A DNA stretch of 57,883 nucleotides from Leptospirales bacterium (GTDB taxonomy: Bacteria; Spirochaetota; Leptospiria; Leptospirales; Leptospiraceae): assembly GCA_013297885.1 (NCBI GenBank), contig JAAFIR010000034.1:1-57883 (forward strand). Reading direction: 5' to 3'. The stretch's first letter is position 1. Each line of letters opens with the position of its first letter. A program made the position numbers and the translations under genes. The notes beneath the pieces were generated by a model, which was given only the letters and a program-made list of their open reading frames with translations, was not told the DNA's origin and made no database searches. Below, piece by piece: positions 1 to 9,096 of the stretch.

Positions 1-162
1 TGTTGAGAAACTTTTCTGCTTATAATTGACTTATTTGCTTTGAAAAACTTGTTTTGTTTCGAATAATCTTTCTGTGTCGAAAAAACTTACCGAAATCTGA
101 ATAACTATTCGTTTCTCAAAGTTCTATCGATTTCAGAAAAATTTTTCAGATTAAAAAAAATT
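1..162. repeat. AT-rich intergenic region with diverged repeat
   Basis: No gene is visible here. On the minus strand the stretch contains TATTCAGATTT followed further on by AAAAGTTTCTCAA. The same two words occur in the same order on the plus strand at about 1054-1100, so the DUF1564 gene lies between diverged, inverted copies of one sequence. The similarity is patchy, and the boundaries cannot be fixed by eye. Confidence 0.35.
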
Positions 163-726
163 TCAGTTATTCAAAACAGATTCTTCATTATCGTGAAAGT
201 CAAACCTACGATAATAAAATCTTCGATGATACGTCCAAGTTTTTGTGTTAAAATAGACCTTGCTACATAAAAAAAACTTGGCAGTTTCAGGAGTTATGAA
301 GTTGCCAAATTCTTCTGGCATATTTTCAGCCACTCCAAGAAAGTCCAAATACAAAAAATAAGTCATAAGTTTACAACAAGACCAATTTGTAATTTGCTTG
401 AGAGTTTTAATTTCAGCCCAAGTTTCACATTCCAAAGAAATTGTTTTGGCTTGCAAATTTTGCCCTTCATCTTGGTAAGAAGTATTAAAATCGCCTGAAA
501 ATTCAGCCTTATCGTGATACAAAATGTATCGATAACGGCGAAGAAGCTCTTTGAAATATTCACGAGATTTCTTTTTTGAACCGTGAATCAAAAAAAATTC
601 GTATAAAAATTCTGGCACAAGAATTGTGGATCTTGTGATTTGGCTAATTTTTTCACCATCAGATAAAATCTTGGTGTTAAAATCATTCTGAAAATGCTGA
701 TCGTAGATAAGTTTAGAAGTGTTCAT
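163..726 (-). CDS. DUF1564-family protein
   Basis: This 187-residue protein of unknown function has no signal peptide or membrane helix. Its layout matches what I recall of DUF1564, a paralogous family abundant in Leptospira. An N-terminal 'LVPEFLYEFF' stretch leads into a basic helix (KELLRRYRYIL), then a central 'ETWAEIKTLKQITNWS' and 'YLDFLGV' segment. The C-terminal part is rich in Tyr, Arg and Phe (YHRRFYYRRFDF). It stands alone, flanked by diverged repeats on both sides, which fits a dispersed, mobile-like family. No catalytic motif is visible. The family assignment is from memory, not from a search. Confidence 0.6.
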   Translation of the reverse strand: MNTSKLIYDQHFQNDFNTKILSDGEKISQITRSTILVPEFLYEFFLIHGSKKKSREYFKELLRRYRYILYHDKAEFSGDFNTSYQDEGQNLQAKTISLECETWAEIKTLKQITNWSCCKLMTYFLYLDFLGVAENMPEEFGNFITPETAKFFLCSKVYFNTKTWTYHRRFYYRRFDFHDNEESVLNN

Positions 727-828
727 ATAAATAGTCTAGGGCAAAAGTCATATTCAACTAATATTTTTTTTCAAATTTAGGAATTTTTTTTAATTATAAT
801 TCTGAAAAATTGAACAAGCAAAAAATTT

Positions 829-1108
829 TGCATAACTATTCGATTTTAGAATACAAAAAAGTTTCTGAATACAGAAAAATTTCTCAAAGCAAACAAGTTC
901 ATTTTACAAAAAAATCTACCAAGACGAAAAAGTGTTTCGAGGCAAAAAAGTTTTTATTCCTCTACAAATTTATAGTTTACAAAATGAATTTTTCATTAAA
1001 ATAAAATCCATTTTTTTAAAAAAATTTAAACATTCATAAATCCCATTTTGCATAACTATTCAGATTTAGGTGGGCTTCAGAATACGGAAAAGTTTCTCAA
1101 TACAAGCG
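829..1108 (+). repeat. Direct repeat pair downstream of the DUF1564 gene
   Basis: Two diverged copies of a roughly 65-base sequence lie at about 829-898 and 1046-1108. Both begin GCATAACTATTC and both contain a GAATAC word, then GAAAA(A/G)TTTCTCAA and a CAA(A)G word. A 64-codon ORF at 810-1004 overlaps the first copy. It is Lys/Phe-rich, low-complexity and probably not a gene. The rest of 727-1102 is AT-rich with no other feature. Confidence 0.5.
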
Positions 1109-1200
1109 AACGGGATTGTAGCGTTTCTGAATCCTCTGACTTTAGTCACAGGATTCAGAAGTAGCGAAAAGCCCAGTTTTTGCGATAGCAAAAATTCGCC
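1103..1200 (-). repeat. Composite palindromic element, copy 1 (type A)
   Basis: On the minus strand it reads GGCGAA, a hairpin (TTTTTGC/GCAAAAA), the box GGGCTTTTCGCTACTTCT, a long hairpin, then CGCTACAATCCC. The long hairpin is built on AGGATTCAGAA at 1150-1160 pairing with TTCTGAATCCT at 1125-1135. The element lies about 50 bp downstream of the umuC stop, in the same orientation. It may act as terminator or 3' UTR for umuDC. Confidence 0.75.
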
Positions 1201-1252
1201 AAAAAAATCTGCTAAAAAATTGATATAATTAGAGATTTACAAAAAATAAAAA

Positions 1253-2539
1253 TTAAATTTTTATAATACGAATATCTGTGTCACGAGTAGAGTAACGAGG
1301 TGAAACAAGTTCTCCTCTCATCTGCCATTTCTTGTCACCAGTTCCGCAGGAAGCAATGAACATTTTTCTTCTACCAAAATTTTCTCTTAAGTTAGAATAA
1401 AAATCCATAAATTTTTCTTCTTTGTCTGTCTCATCAAGTAAAAATAAATCCATTTGTAAAAATTCTTTTAAGTCCAATTTTCCCAAAATTACTCCAGCTT
1501 TTTTGTATTCGATATTTTCAACAAAACACTTTTTTAAAACATATAAACTTGCTTTTACAATTTTTTGGATACTTCTGGTTGGATTTTTTAATAAAACTGT
1601 TTCATAAATATTTCTTTTTTTTTGAGTAGAAGATTTTTCTGCACGAAGATAAATTGTTATACTTTTAGTGTATTCATTTTCTTTGATTAATTTATCAGTC
1701 GCAATGCTTGCATAAGTTGAAACTGCTTGAACCATTTCATCATAATCTCGAACTCTTCTTCCAAATGAACGACTCATCATTATATTTTTTTTTGGAGGTC
1801 TGATTGTTTCCATTTCAATACAAGGAATTCCTTTTAGTTCTTGTTGAATTTTAAAGCCAACAACTGTAAATCTTTTTTTTATCCAAGACTCTTTTGCATT
1901 TCTAAAATCTAAAGCATTTAAAATATTTTCTTTCCGAAGAGCTGTTGTGCTTGCAAAACCAATTCCCCAAACTTTTTCCACTTCAGAGATTTGTAAAATT
2001 TTTCCAATATTGGGATGATTCACTAAATTACAAACTCCATTTAACTTTTTAATATCTTTTGCATACTTATTTGCAAGTTTAGAGAGAGTTTTTGTTGTAC
2101 CAATTCCTACTGAAACAGGAAGTTTCACATTTTGCCAAATTCTTTTTTTGATTTCATGACCTAGTTCAACTAAATTTTCTTTTTTTACAAAACCAATATC
2201 CAAAAAAACTTCATCAATCGAATATTGCTCTACTGAATTAGAAAAAGATTTTAAGTTTTCAAAAAATCTTCTGCTTAAATCTGCATACAAAGCGTAATTA
2301 CTCGAAAATATGATCAATTGTTTTTTTAAATTTGGTTCGATTAAATGTAAGGGTGCACCCATTTTAATTCCAATTTGTTTTGCTTCATTGGAACGAGAAA
2401 TTATACAACCATCATTATTTGACAAGACTACAACCGGCAAACGAGAGTATTTTGGTTGAAAAACACGTTCACAACTGGCGTAAAAATTATTCACATCCAC
2501 AAGTGCAAAAATGCGTTCATCTGGTCTGGCGGATAACAC
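1253..2539 (-). CDS. umuC: Y-family DNA polymerase V catalytic subunit UmuC
   Basis: A 428-residue translesion DNA polymerase of normal UmuC length. The first catalytic Asp lies in 'VDVNNFYASCE' (Asp15). The palm carboxylates lie in 'YSIDEVFLDIG' near residue 108. The helix-hairpin-helix 'SVGIGTTKTLSKLANKYAK' follows, and a little-finger domain containing 'SRSFGRRV' comes after that. It copies past damaged bases when partnered by processed UmuD. It overlaps the umuD 3' end by 23 bp, so the two are translated from one message. A type A palindromic element follows at 1103-1200. No frameshift or missing catalytic residue is visible. Confidence 0.95.
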   Translation of the reverse strand: MLSARPDERIFALVDVNNFYASCERVFQPKYSRLPVVVLSNNDGCIISRSNEAKQIGIKMGAPLHLIEPNLKKQLIIFSSNYALYADLSRRFFENLKSFSNSVEQYSIDEVFLDIGFVKKENLVELGHEIKKRIWQNVKLPVSVGIGTTKTLSKLANKYAKDIKKLNGVCNLVNHPNIGKILQISEVEKVWGIGFASTTALRKENILNALDFRNAKESWIKKRFTVVGFKIQQELKGIPCIEMETIRPPKKNIMMSRSFGRRVRDYDEMVQAVSTYASIATDKLIKENEYTKSITIYLRAEKSSTQKKRNIYETVLLKNPTRSIQKIVKASLYVLKKCFVENIEYKKAGVILGKLDLKEFLQMDLFLLDETDKEEKFMDFYSNLRENFGRRKMFIASCGTGDKKWQMRGELVSPRYSTRDTDIRIIKI

Positions 2540-2939
2540 AGCTTACAACCCCCCAAATACAAGAATCAGAAAAATTTGAAATATCAATTACCGGATAAGA
2601 ATCGTTAGCTGGTGCTAAATAAATTCCCGTTTTGTCTTTTTGGTAAAACTTAACTGTAAATTCATTATCCAAAACTGCCACAACAATATCTTTATTTCTT
2701 GGAAAAAGTGAACAATCTACTAAGATCAAATCACCAGTACGGATTCCAGCATCTATCATTGAATCACCTGAAATTTTTAAAATAAAAGTAGCGTTTGGAT
2801 TTTTAATTAAAATTTTATCCAAACTAATAGGAGGCTCTTCATAATCCCCTGCTGGGCTTGGAAAACCTGCTTTCACAGTTGAAATCGGAACTCTAATTTG
2901 TAACTTGGATTCAGAAAGTTTAGATATGAAACTAATCAT
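2517..2939 (-). CDS. umuD: UmuD, self-cleaving subunit of DNA polymerase V
   Basis: This 140-residue S24-family protein has no DNA-binding domain, so it is UmuD rather than LexA. The cleavage site is Ala24-Gly25 in 'VKAGFPSPA'. The catalytic dyad is Ser60 in 'SGDSM' and Lys97 in 'EFTVKF', the same numbering as E. coli UmuD. That agreement supports the ATG at 2939. RecA filaments should trigger autocleavage, and the processed form would activate the neighbouring UmuC. There is no Shine-Dalgarno sequence upstream, and a TTGACA/TATATA promoter ends very close to the start codon, so the message may be leaderless. Confidence 0.93.
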   Translation of the reverse strand: MISFISKLSESKLQIRVPISTVKAGFPSPAGDYEEPPISLDKILIKNPNATFILKISGDSMIDAGIRTGDLILVDCSLFPRNKDIVVAVLDNEFTVKFYQKDKTGIYLAPANDSYPVIDISNFSDSCIWGVVSCVIRQTR

Positions 2940-2946
2940 ATTATAG

Positions 2947-2975
2947 TATATATAAATATAGTTTTATTTTGTCAA
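2947..2975 (-). promoter_or_regulatory. Probable umuDC promoter
   Basis: On the minus strand TTGACA (2975-2970) is followed after 17 bases by TATATA (2952-2947). The predicted transcription start would fall within a few bases of the umuD ATG at 2939. The spacer and -10 region form an alternating TA tract (ACTATATTTATATATACTAT) that could hold the SOS operator. I do not see the TTTGN5CAAA LexA box described for Leptospira. Confidence 0.5.
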
Positions 2976-3034
2976 GAATATGTAGCTTATAGATAGGTAA
3001 TTTTTTCTTAGCTTATTGCTGGTTTTTAACTTTA

Positions 3035-4828
3035 TTATACTTTAAAAAACTCAATTTGTTTTAATAGGATTTTAGCATCGTTTTTTAATTCTTGGGAAAC
3101 GTTCTTGAGATTTTTTGCTGATAGTGTAAGCTCAGCAGAGCCATTAAATAGTTTTTTTAGTTCATCATTTGACTCATTGATATTTATCTTCTGTTCTTTT
3201 GCAGATTCCCTAATCGCCAATGATTGATCTTTAAGTTGAAGAACAAAAGTTTTAACAGTTGCATGAAGTTTAAACTGTCTTCCTAAATTTTCTGAAATCA
3301 TCTTGATAGATTGGTCAGATTTAATAGAAGCTTCTTGGATTTCTTTAAATTTTGCAGAGACCTCTTGAATTTGTTCATAACCGTGTTTTATTTTTAAACT
3401 AAGTGTTTTTAATTTTTTTGAAATCAATGCGGAGTTTTCATTTGTATTTTCACCAAGTTTTGAAATTTCTCTTGCTACAACTTGAAACCCTCTTCCTGAT
3501 TCACCAGCACGAGCAGATTCGATAGAGGCATTTAAGGATAATAAACCAACTTGATCTGAAATTTCAGAAATTAATTGTGCATAATCAATAATTGCTTTTG
3601 ATTCATCTTGAATTTCAGAAATTGCATTTTCCGTACTTAATCCTAAATTAGATCCAACTTCAGCAAATTCATTTGCTTTTTTGGAAAGTTTAGCTGATGT
3701 TCCAGCTTGAGTTAAACTACTTTGCATTTCAGTATCTAATTCAAAAAGTGCGGTTGCACAAACATCTGCTAGACCTTTTTGTATTTCAGTATTTTGTTCA
3801 GTTTGGTTAATAGAAGTTTGGAATTCTTCCATACTTGCTGAAAGTTCTTCTGCAAAGTTTGATTGATTTTCAGCTTCAAGTGCTACATCGGATGAATTAG
3901 TTTCTAGAGTAGAAGAAAGTTCTGTTAATTTATTTGAAGTTAATTTTAATTGTGTTACAACCTCAAAAATTTTATCTCTAAGTTCATTAAAATGAACTGC
4001 TAAAATAAAACCCAATTCTTCACTATCAACTAAAGGCATAGAATAAGAGAGGTTTCCATTTTTAAGTTCATTTAATGCTTCTCTAACATTTTCAGTATTC
4101 TTACTTAAAATTTTTGAAATCAAATTTGAACAAATAAAACTAATTGAAATAGATTGAATTCCAATTAAAGCAACTAAATAATTTCTGAATGGATCATCTG
4201 GATCAGATAAACTTCCAAAAAAATATAATCCAACAAGTACTCCAACTGGTAAAAATAAAATAGAAAAACTAGCAAGGCTAACTCTTTGTAAAATAGTGAC
4301 TGCATTGATATTCTTTTTATTTACTGGAATATCTCTAATTTCAGGTAAAGTCAAAATTTTAGATAAAAATAAATCTGCTTGGGTAGAATGAATCATATAG
4401 TTGATTGGAGCTAAAAAAACTACTAGTAAAAAAAATGTTGTTAATCCATATAAACTAACAGGTACAAAGTAATAATAAACAGATAAAGTTGTTATATCAC
4501 CAAGGATCCACTGTAGTTGAACTAGAATTCCACAATATTTAGGAAATTTAAGTAATCTTTCTTTAATGGAGCTTAATTCAGAAATATTCTTTTTTTCTAA
4601 AATAGGGTTAAATAATTGGTAGAACATTTTTGTTCTGAGATAAGGAAAAATAATTAATGTTATAGTTACAGCAGCAAAAAAACCAAGTAATACAAAATAA
4701 AACTTATCATAATACATTTTTTGGGACAGAACTAAAAAAAACACTGCAAGAGGAACCCCACCGATATAGTTTACAAACTCTATTCTTAAGTTTAGATCTC
4801 TTAATTCTTTCTTTATTAGATTTTGCAA
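3035..4828 (-). CDS. Methyl-accepting chemotaxis protein with six-helix membrane domain
   Basis: A 597-residue chemoreceptor. The N-terminal ~250 residues hold about six hydrophobic segments, two each near residues 20-65, 95-150 and 180-235, with only short loops and no periplasmic ligand domain. A HAMP-like stretch ('[20 protein letters not shown]') follows. The C-terminal helical signalling domain contains the conserved hairpin tip '[19 protein letters not shown]'. Such receptors report to CheA/CheW. The sensor is probably membrane-embedded, so the stimulus may be lipophilic, energetic or intracellular. No che gene lies nearby. It is a single-gene unit. Confidence 0.9.
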   Translation of the reverse strand: MQNLIKKELRDLNLRIEFVNYIGGVPLAVFFLVLSQKMYYDKFYFVLLGFFAAVTITLIIFPYLRTKMFYQLFNPILEKKNISELSSIKERLLKFPKYCGILVQLQWILGDITTLSVYYYFVPVSLYGLTTFFLLVVFLAPINYMIHSTQADLFLSKILTLPEIRDIPVNKKNINAVTILQRVSLASFSILFLPVGVLVGLYFFGSLSDPDDPFRNYLVALIGIQSISISFICSNLISKILSKNTENVREALNELKNGNLSYSMPLVDSEELGFILAVHFNELRDKIFEVVTQLKLTSNKLTELSSTLETNSSDVALEAENQSNFAEELSASMEEFQTSINQTEQNTEIQKGLADVCATALFELDTEMQSSLTQAGTSAKLSKKANEFAEVGSNLGLSTENAISEIQDESKAIIDYAQLISEISDQVGLLSLNASIESARAGESGRGFQVVAREISKLGENTNENSALISKKLKTLSLKIKHGYEQIQEVSAKFKEIQEASIKSDQSIKMISENLGRQFKLHATVKTFVLQLKDQSLAIRESAKEQKININESNDELKKLFNGSAELTLSAKNLKNVSQELKNDAKILLKQIEFFKV

Positions 4829-5146
4829 TATTATTTTCCTTAAGAAATGTCAAAAGTAGCTCAATTAACGTTCTATTAACCAAAAATTTCAGATAAGAAA
4901 ATTTTGCTCTACAGTTTTAAAAAAAAATGTAGTTTGACGACTTTCCCAATTCCATTGAAAGCAGTAATGTGCTTGAACAAGGTGAAAGAGATAGTTAATG
5001 GGGTTTAATGCCACAAGCTTAAGTATTAGTTAGTAAATAAAAACTTTTTTTTCAACTTTTCATTTAAAATGAAAAATATTTAAGCTTCCTTTAGTAAAAA
5101 ACCTTAGTCTGGAAAAAAATTTCTTGAAAAAAGAACATACTTATAA
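4829..5146. repeat. Intergenic region with diverged MITE-like copy
   Basis: This 318 bp divergent gap between the chemoreceptor and thrC contains no gene. About 4940-5035 resembles the minus strand of 38950-39035. Shared words in order are TTTCCCAATT, AG(C)A(A/G)TAATG, GTGAA, GAGAT, CAAGCTT and GTTAGT. The match is nearly gapless for about 70 bases, at roughly two-thirds identity by eye. It is a decayed relative of the element at 38934-39093. Confidence 0.5.
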
Positions 5147-6511
5147 ATGAATTATACTTTGGTCATGTCTATAAACAAATTTCAACACAAATTTGTTGCA
5201 AATTTCAAATGTATAAACCTTACTTGTGGAGCAGAGTATTCTCTTAAGGATATAATATACACTTGTTCAAAATGTAATAGTTTATTGAGAGTTAATCATA
5301 ATATCTCTGAGTTAAAAAAAGTTTCTGCATCAGATTGGAAAGAAGTTTTTAAAGAAAGAGCAGCTTCTTTTGACTTTCCAAACAATTCTGGAATTTGGAA
5401 TAAAAGAGAATTTGTTTTACCTGAAATAAAAACAGAAAATATAATATCTGCTGGTGAAGGGAAAACTCATTTATTTAATTCCAAAAGACTTGCAAAGGAA
5501 TTAAAGCTATCTTCATTATATGTTAAACAATGTGGTGTCTCCCATACAGGTTCATTTAAAGATTTAGGAATGACTGTTTTAGTGAGTCAAGTAAATCAGC
5601 TAATTTCAGAAGGAATTAAAATTAAAGCTGTGGCTTGTGCTAGCACAGGCGATACTTCAGCAGCACTTGCTTCTTATGCAGCAATTGCCGGAATTCCTAC
5701 AATTGTGTTTTTACCAGCTAATAAAGTTTCAAAAGCACAGTTGATTCAACCAGTTTCAAATGGTGCAAAAGTAATTTCAGTTGATACAGATTTTGATGGT
5801 TGTATGAAAATTGTCCAAGAAGTTTCAAAAGAAGCTGGAATTTATTTAGCCAACTCTATGAACTCTTTAAGAATAGAAGGACAAAAAACTATTTCATTTG
5901 AAATTTCTGAACAATTAAATTGGCAAGTTCCTGATTGGATAATTATCCCTGGGGGAAATTTAGGAAATGTTTCAGCACTTGGTAGTGGTTATGAGATGTT
6001 ATACGAACTTGGTTTGATTTCAAAACTTCCCAGAATCATCCTAGCTCAAGCAGAAAATGCAAATCCGCTTTATATTTCATATCAAAAAGAGTTTAAAGAT
6101 TTTAAACCTATTGAAGCTAAAAAAACATTAGCATCAGCAATTCAAATTGGTAATCCCGTTTCTGTAAATAAAGCAATAGATACGTTAAAAAAATTTAATG
6201 GAATTGTTGAACAAGCTTCCGAGATAGAACTTTCTGATGCTAGTGCAAGAGCTGATTTACATGGTTTATACAATGATCCGCATACAGGAGTAGCTCTAGC
6301 AACACTATTTAAGCAAATTGAAAAAAATAATATCAAAGAACATGATTCTGTTGTTATAATTTCTACTGCGAATGGTTTAAAATTTACAGAATTCAAAACT
6401 GCTTTTCATGAAAAGAAAATTGAAGGAATTAACCCAAAAATGGTAAATGAAATAATCTCCTGCAAAGCAGATATTTCTGATGTAATGGGTGTAATTAAGA
6501 GTGTTACTTAA
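5147..6511 (+). CDS. thrC: Threonine synthase
   Basis: This 454-residue PLP enzyme converts O-phosphohomoserine to threonine. The PLP lysine is Lys138 in 'SHTGSFKDLGM'. Other fold-II motifs are 'CASTGDTSAALASYA' and the glycine-rich 'PGGNLGNVSALGSG' phosphate loop. Near the N-terminus are Cys pairs (CINLTC, CSKC) of the zinc-ribbon type seen in some threonine synthases. An alternative ATG six codons in (5165) gives the same core. Neither start has a good Shine-Dalgarno. The stop overlaps the next gene by one base (TAATG), so the following gene is probably translationally coupled. Other thr genes are not adjacent. Confidence 0.93.
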   Translation: MNYTLVMSINKFQHKFVANFKCINLTCGAEYSLKDIIYTCSKCNSLLRVNHNISELKKVSASDWKEVFKERAASFDFPNNSGIWNKREFVLPEIKTENIISAGEGKTHLFNSKRLAKELKLSSLYVKQCGVSHTGSFKDLGMTVLVSQVNQLISEGIKIKAVACASTGDTSAALASYAAIAGIPTIVFLPANKVSKAQLIQPVSNGAKVISVDTDFDGCMKIVQEVSKEAGIYLANSMNSLRIEGQKTISFEISEQLNWQVPDWIIIPGGNLGNVSALGSGYEMLYELGLISKLPRIILAQAENANPLYISYQKEFKDFKPIEAKKTLASAIQIGNPVSVNKAIDTLKKFNGIVEQASEIELSDASARADLHGLYNDPHTGVALATLFKQIEKNNIKEHDSVVIISTANGLKFTEFKTAFHEKKIEGINPKMVNEIISCKADISDVMGVIKSVT

Positions 6512-7233
6512 TGGAAGATAGTTTTAATCATGACCAACATTTATTAACTAAAGAATTTAAAGACAAAGTCATTTCTGGAGTAATGGAAAATCGTCCTATT
6601 TCTTTAATTACATATGTCATGGGAGATCATGGTGAAGCAAAGTTAAAATTTATAATTAAAGAAGTTCTTAAAAAATATGAAAAATCTGATTTACAAGATT
6701 TATTGTACACTTGTTCAAAAGAATTGATTATGAATTCTATTAAAGCAGCAATTAAAAGATTAGAATTTATAGATACAGGAAAAGATCCAAATAATGAAAG
6801 TCAGTATCTAGAATTTATGCTATCATTCAGAGACAATCTCACAGATAAAAAGTTTCAGTTCTACAGAGATAAAATGAAAAAGAATAATTTTTTTGTTAAA
6901 ATAAAGTTTTTTTTTGATAACCAAAAATTGATTTTAAGAATTATAAATAATTTTCCTTTATTTAAACAAGAAGAAGAAAGAATCAAAGAAAAATTTTTAA
7001 AAGCAAAAAAATATGAGAACCTTTTTGAATTTTATATGGAGCATTCAGATAATACTGAAGGTGCTGGAATGGGTATTACAATGATTGAAATTTTGCTTGC
7101 ACAAAGTGGTTTTGATCGTCGCTTATTCACTATTTATTCTTCAAGTGAAAGTAAAGAAACTGTTGCTAAAGTTGAAATTCCAATTGATCCAAAATATGTC
7201 CCGCCAAAGCACGGTTTTAATTCAGGAATATAA
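6511..7233 (+). CDS. GHKL/HATPase-like protein, orphan
   Basis: A 240-residue soluble protein with two signs of a GHKL ATPase fold. One is an N-box-like 'ELIMNSIKAA' (71-80); the other is a glycine box 'EGAGMGIT' (183-190) followed by a typical last beta-alpha-beta. There is no phosphoacceptor His domain, sensor or membrane segment. It could therefore be an anti-sigma-type serine kinase or a stand-alone ATP-binding regulator. A 65-residue Lys/Phe-rich insert sits between the two boxes. It starts inside the thrC stop codon and is followed 9 bp later by a tail-anchored protein. The function is not known to me. Confidence 0.6.
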   Translation: MEDSFNHDQHLLTKEFKDKVISGVMENRPISLITYVMGDHGEAKLKFIIKEVLKKYEKSDLQDLLYTCSKELIMNSIKAAIKRLEFIDTGKDPNNESQYLEFMLSFRDNLTDKKFQFYRDKMKKNNFFVKIKFFFDNQKLILRIINNFPLFKQEEERIKEKFLKAKKYENLFEFYMEHSDNTEGAGMGITMIEILLAQSGFDRRLFTIYSSSESKETVAKVEIPIDPKYVPPKHGFNSGI

Positions 7234-7242
7234 TGAGGTTCC

Positions 7243-8328
7243 ATGTCAGAAAATAATAATGAAAATTCACAACATTCTCAATTAATGAAATATGCACTTG
7301 AATCAGTTAAAGATAATGAACAAGCATTTCTATTAGTTGAAGGTAAAATTACAGATGCAATTTTAGTCAAAGCACAAGTTCATGTAGAAAATCGCTCTGG
7401 AATTTTAATTTTTCCATTTTCTGTATTTAAAGGAGATATTTTAACTATTTACTCAGTTTTTGGTAATTCTCCATTAATTATTCGTATGAGAACCTATGAA
7501 AAATATCCTCAGTTTCTTCTTGATACGATGGAAATTGTTAAATCAGGTGGAATTGACAAAGCTTTATCTGAAAGAATTGCAAGATCTATTTATAAAAATA
7601 TTTCTGCTTCTTCTTTGTTCAAAACAGTACAAAAGATATCTAAAAAAAATTATGAGGAATTAGTTGCACTAATTCAAAACGGTATTAATTTAGAATTAAA
7701 AATCAATACTACAAAAGCAAATATTGATGTGGAGAAAATTTCTTCATTACAATTTCGTATTGGTAATCAGTTAGATGCTGTTCTTCTACCTGTTCAGAAT
7801 CCTTATAATATTCAGAAAGAAGAAGAAACAAAAAAAATAGTAATTCCAGTTTTTGAAAATAGTCCAGAAAAAATAAAAGCAGAAAAAGAAATAACTGAAA
7901 TCCAAAAAGAATTTCAAAAAGTAATAGTTTGTAAAACTGTTGTTTCACCTGTAGCTGGTCTAGAATTTGATGCTTTGAAAGAAAATACAAAGTTGCTTTT
8001 TTTACTTCCTTTTCAGACCGAAGAAGAAATTGAATTTGCTAAACAAATGGGTGCTGTAAACAAAGAAGGTGTTAATAAACCAATATTAGGTACTTTTTAT
8101 CGAATTATTACAAGCGGAAAAAATGAGTTTCATATTTTTGCAAAAGGACCAAATGGTATTTTATTTAGAGCATTTGAAGAAAGGCCTGTAAGATTAGCTA
8201 CACCGAAAAAAGCAGGTTCCAATTTAAAAAAAGTTGAATCAAAATCTGATATATCGATGACTCTAAGTATTATTGTTGGTGTTTTAGTGACATTAGTTGC
8301 AATATTGTTATTTTTATATATTTCATGA
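7243..8328 (+). CDS. Tail-anchored protein of unknown function
   Basis: I do not recognise this 361-residue protein. The body is soluble, with an N-terminal beta-rich domain (about 20-190) and a second domain (about 220-320). A Glu/Lys-rich linker between them contains 'EEETKK'. The C-terminus is a single hydrophobic helix (about 337-360) ending 'LFLYIS', so it is probably anchored to the inner membrane with the body in the cytoplasm. It overlaps the next gene by 4 bp (ATGA). Its position after the GHKL-like protein suggests the two work together; that is inference from gene order only. Confidence 0.6.
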   Translation: MSENNNENSQHSQLMKYALESVKDNEQAFLLVEGKITDAILVKAQVHVENRSGILIFPFSVFKGDILTIYSVFGNSPLIIRMRTYEKYPQFLLDTMEIVKSGGIDKALSERIARSIYKNISASSLFKTVQKISKKNYEELVALIQNGINLELKINTTKANIDVEKISSLQFRIGNQLDAVLLPVQNPYNIQKEEETKKIVIPVFENSPEKIKAEKEITEIQKEFQKVIVCKTVVSPVAGLEFDALKENTKLLFLLPFQTEEEIEFAKQMGAVNKEGVNKPILGTFYRIITSGKNEFHIFAKGPNGILFRAFEERPVRLATPKKAGSNLKKVESKSDISMTLSIIVGVLVTLVAILLFLYIS

Positions 8329-8657
8329 AGATTTTAATTTTTTTTATTCTATTAAATTTTTGCTCTGATGCAAAAACAAATAAGTTAAAAACTGCAATTT
8401 CCGAAAAGGATTTTTTGACAGTTGCAAGTCTTTGTTCAGAATATAAGTTTGAAAAATTTGAAAAAGACTGTAATCAAAGTATTGAAGAATCTATTCAAGA
8501 AATTGAAAAAATTATCAGCCAAAAAAGAACCTTACCTTTTATGAAAATTATTTTAGATAAAGAAAAAGCTAGAAAAATTGATAGTATCTTAAAATATAAT
8601 ATTCACATCGGCATAAAGTATAGGTCTATTTGGTATGAAACAGCTGAACAGTATTGA
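8325..8657 (+). CDS. Small putative lipoprotein
   Basis: A 110-residue protein with a very short hydrophobic leader (MKILIFFILLNFCSD). The lipobox-like 'LLNFC' puts the lipidated Cys at residue 13. The mature part is Lys/Glu-rich and mostly helical, with two further cysteines (CSEYKFEKFEKDC). No family is recognised. It overlaps the preceding gene by 4 bp and the following fur-type gene by 23 bp, so it is almost certainly co-transcribed with both. Confidence 0.55.
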   Translation: MKILIFFILLNFCSDAKTNKLKTAISEKDFLTVASLCSEYKFEKFEKDCNQSIEESIQEIEKIISQKRTLPFMKIILDKEKARKIDSILKYNIHIGIKYRSIWYETAEQY

Positions 8658-9096
8658 TAATAAAACTTCAAAAAAAGTTAAAATTACTTTTGAGGAAGTA
8701 TTACAAAATGCTGATTTAAAAATTACACGCAGCAGACTTGAAGTATTGAAACTTTTTTTCTCGGCAAAAAAACCTTTAACTCATCAGTTAATTATGGACA
8801 ATTTACCAAAAAACGAAAGTTGGGATAGAGTAACAATTTATAGAACTCTTTCTGAATTTTCAGAAAAAAAAATTTTAAAATTACTTATTTCAAATGATAG
8901 AATTAGTTATTTTGAATTGGTTCATCTTGAAAAATCACATGGACATTTTTTTTGTAATGAATGTGGTAAAATTGAATGTCTTAACAAAAATACTTTTGAA
9001 ATTGATTTAAAATTTAATAATTCAAAATATTTAATTCATAGTTTAGAAATTTTAGTAACTGGAAAATGTGAGGTTTGTAATAAATGGAAAGAGTAA
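8635..9096 (+). CDS. Fur-family transcriptional regulator
   Basis: A 153-residue metalloregulator. The winged-helix region ends in the recognition helix 'DRVTIYRTLSEF' (64-75). The dimer domain contains 'HGHFFCNECG' and a second pair 'CEVC', giving the two structural zinc pairs Cys107/110 and Cys145/148. Members sense iron, zinc, manganese or peroxide; the regulatory residues here do not let me choose (Fur, Zur and PerR are all possible). Its start lies 23 bp inside the preceding lipoprotein gene, and its end overlaps the next gene by 13 bp. No Fur box was identified. Confidence 0.85.
   Translation: MKQLNSIDNKTSKKVKITFEEVLQNADLKITRSRLEVLKLFFSAKKPLTHQLIMDNLPKNESWDRVTIYRTLSEFSEKKILKLLISNDRISYFELVHLEKSHGHFFCNECGKIECLNKNTFEIDLKFNNSKYLIHSLEILVTGKCEVCNKWKE

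Noticed and set aside
810-1004. 64-codon ORF 'MNKQKILHNYS...'
   Set aside because: It is Lys/Phe/Ser-rich low-complexity, lies across the diverged repeat and resembles no family.
2940-3034. LexA box of the TTTGN5CAAA type upstream of umuD
   Set aside because: No copy was found; only an AT-alternating tract is present.
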